NCBI GenBank assembly: GCA_031272615.1
Contig: JAISTL010000223.1
Span: forward strand, 1-8,736
Reading direction: 5' to 3'
Length of the DNA: 8,736 nucleotides
DNA from: Methylobacteriaceae bacterium
GTDB lineage: Bacteria > Pseudomonadota > Alphaproteobacteria > Rhizobiales > Beijerinckiaceae
The position numbers and the translations under genes were made by a program. Positions within the stretch are counted from its first letter, which is position 1; each line of letters begins with the position of its first letter. The notes beneath the pieces are model-generated. The model searched no databases, was not told the origin of the DNA, and saw nothing but the letters and a program-made list of their open reading frames with translations. This document shows positions 7,179 through 8,736 of the stretch, one piece after another.

Positions 7179-7223
7179 CCACAGGCCCTTGAACGGGCCT
7201 TTTTTGTGCGCGGAGCAACTTAG
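7140..7223 (+). CDS. Possible 27-codon leader ORF before ilvC
   Basis: A GTG-started frame of 27 codons is preceded by GGAAGGG (7125-7131) at 8-nt spacing and ends with TAG one base before the ilvC Shine-Dalgarno. It runs straight through the intrinsic terminator, so a translating ribosome would block or melt the hairpin. The peptide contains four consecutive arginines (codons 10-13) and is not rich in Val, Leu or Ile codons, unlike classical branched-chain leader peptides. It is too short for codon statistics and may be chance, hence the low confidence. Confidence 0.25.
   Translation: MSPPVSYDERRRRPQALERAFFVRGAT
7183..7205 (+). terminator. Intrinsic terminator 34 nt upstream of ilvC (possible attenuator)
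   Basis: AGGCCC (7183-7188) pairs perfectly with GGGCCT (7195-7200) around the loop TTGAAC, followed directly by TTTTT (7201-7205). This is a textbook rho-independent terminator. It lies downstream of a candidate ilvC promoter and only 34 nt before the ilvC ATG, so it may attenuate ilvC. The simpler alternative is that it ends transcription from the hydrolase gene whose stop is at 7007. Confidence 0.75.
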
Positions 7224-8258
<1,035 letters not shown>

Positions 8259-8272
8259 GGCACTTTCGCGTC

Positions 8273-8316
8273 GCAAAACCGGTATCCGCGTTTTCCGGAA
8301 ACGCTCCGGTTTTTGC
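8273..8316 (+). terminator. ilvC terminator, nested double stem
   Basis: An inner hairpin GCGTTT/AAACGC (8288-8293 with 8299-8304, 5-nt loop) sits inside an outer stem AAAACCGG/CCGGTTTT (8275-8282 with 8306-8313). A five-T run (8310-8314) follows the inner stem and is part of the outer one. The T-run against A-run layout could also terminate in the reverse direction. It lies 14 nt past the ilvC stop. Confidence 0.6.
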
Positions 8317-8330
8317 CTGAAGAAGCAAGT

Positions 8331-8358
8331 GTGCCGGGCGTCAACGGGCGTCCGGCAC
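8331..8358. repeat. Inverted repeat with 7-bp perfect stem after ilvC
   Basis: GTGCCGG (8331-8337) and CCGGCAC (8352-8358) form a GC-rich stem with a 14-nt loop that can make a few more pairs. There is no T-run after it, so it is more likely an RNA 3'-end or leader structure, or an operator for the small gene starting at 8401, than an intrinsic terminator. Confidence 0.35.
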
Positions 8359-8400
8359 TTCAGTGTTGAGGGGTTCCAAAACAGAGCGTGAAAGAACACC

Positions 8401-8628
8401 ATGGGTCAGGAACGTGACGACACCAACAAACCCAAACGCCGTTCAGTCAAGCGGATACTGTTGAAGATGTTCGTGGGGGGAGCTGTGCTCGGTGTCTTGG
8501 GTTATTTCCTGGTCAATTCATTTATCAATTCATATACCGTTGACAGAGCGTTGTTTGGTGATGGCGCATGCTCGATAGCAGAAGAGATTACAACGCTCAA
8601 CCTATACATACGTCGCGCTAGTGTTTAA
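8401..8628 (+). CDS. Small single-pass membrane protein of unknown function
   Basis: A 75-aa frame not recognised as a known family. The first 22 residues are polar and strongly basic (KPKRRSVKR, 10-18), followed by one hydrophobic segment (about 19-41, FVGGAVLGVLGYFLV at the core) and a 34-residue tail. The positive-inside rule puts the N-terminus in the cytoplasm and the tail (one cysteine, C57) in the periplasm. Upstream of the ATG there is only a weak purine stretch (GAAAG), so the start is not strongly supported. Base composition shifts along the gene: the first half is GC-rich like its neighbours, while from about 8513 AT-rich codons appear. A 12-bp imperfect tandem repeat (8513-8524, 8525-8536) marks that change. 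The native C-terminus may have been replaced or lost there, or the gene may simply be a lineage-specific orphan. Confidence 0.5.
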   Translation: MGQERDDTNKPKRRSVKRILLKMFVGGAVLGVLGYFLVNSFINSYTVDRALFGDGACSIAEEITTLNLYIRRASV

Positions 8629-8736
8629 CCGCGTAAATTAGACAATTTATTTACGATTTGCGAACCGCGCACTTCGCGCTTTTTCCACACGAAAGGTTTT
8701 GCGGTTTCGTTGTATGCATGGATGTATCGTTTGATA
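8629..8736. other. AT-richer tail without a recognisable gene
   Basis: The sequence after the small membrane-protein gene is AT-richer than the rest of the window. It has a weak terminator-like element: GCGAA/TTCGC (8660-8664 with 8673-8677) or GCGC/GCGC (8667-8670 with 8676-8679), then TTTTT (8680-8684). A 6-bp inverted repeat ACGAAA/TTTCGT follows (8689-8694 with 8705-8710). No start codon here opens a long frame before the window ends. Confidence 0.4.

Overview
The window reads as a GC-rich alphaproteobacterial chromosome segment. The evidence is a 404-residue eukaryote-like (type II) NADP-isocitrate dehydrogenase, an 880-residue AlaRS, a 339-residue class I ketol-acid reductoisomerase and strong GC3 bias. 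The genus cannot be read from this sequence. Most of the window is core metabolism and translation, with a less ordinary gene at each edge.

Layout. Positions 1-479 (minus strand) hold the N-terminal 159 codons of a gene that leaves the window. Its fold pattern resembles the N-terminal half of TnpB-type (IS200/IS605 OrfB) RNA-guided nucleases. Its probable promoter has a 21-bp near-palindrome between and overlapping the -35 and -10 hexamers, and the start codon sits about where transcription should begin. alaS (749-3391, minus) follows, with a candidate intrinsic terminator at 610-631. A 402-bp divergent spacer (3392-3793) carries candidate promoters for alaS and icd and structured leaders on both sides. 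icd (3794-5008, plus) overlaps a TrmJ-type tRNA 2'-O-methyltransferase gene (5008-5778) by one base. Next comes an exported alpha/beta-hydrolase-fold protein (5871-7007) that has lost the nucleophile serine. A 231-bp spacer then holds a promoter candidate, a possible 27-codon leader ORF and an intrinsic terminator immediately before ilvC (7239-8258), which suggests attenuation. After an ilvC terminator there is a 75-residue single-pass membrane protein of unknown role (8401-8628) and an AT-richer tail.

How the genes relate. alaS and trmJ serve tRNA charging and tRNA modification. icd serves the TCA cycle and NADPH supply, and ilvC (an NADPH-using enzyme) serves branched-chain amino acid synthesis. 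Only icd and trmJ look co-transcribed. The points most worth a second look are the TnpB-like left-edge gene with its promoter/operator layout, the hydrolase pseudoenzyme, and the ilvC leader.
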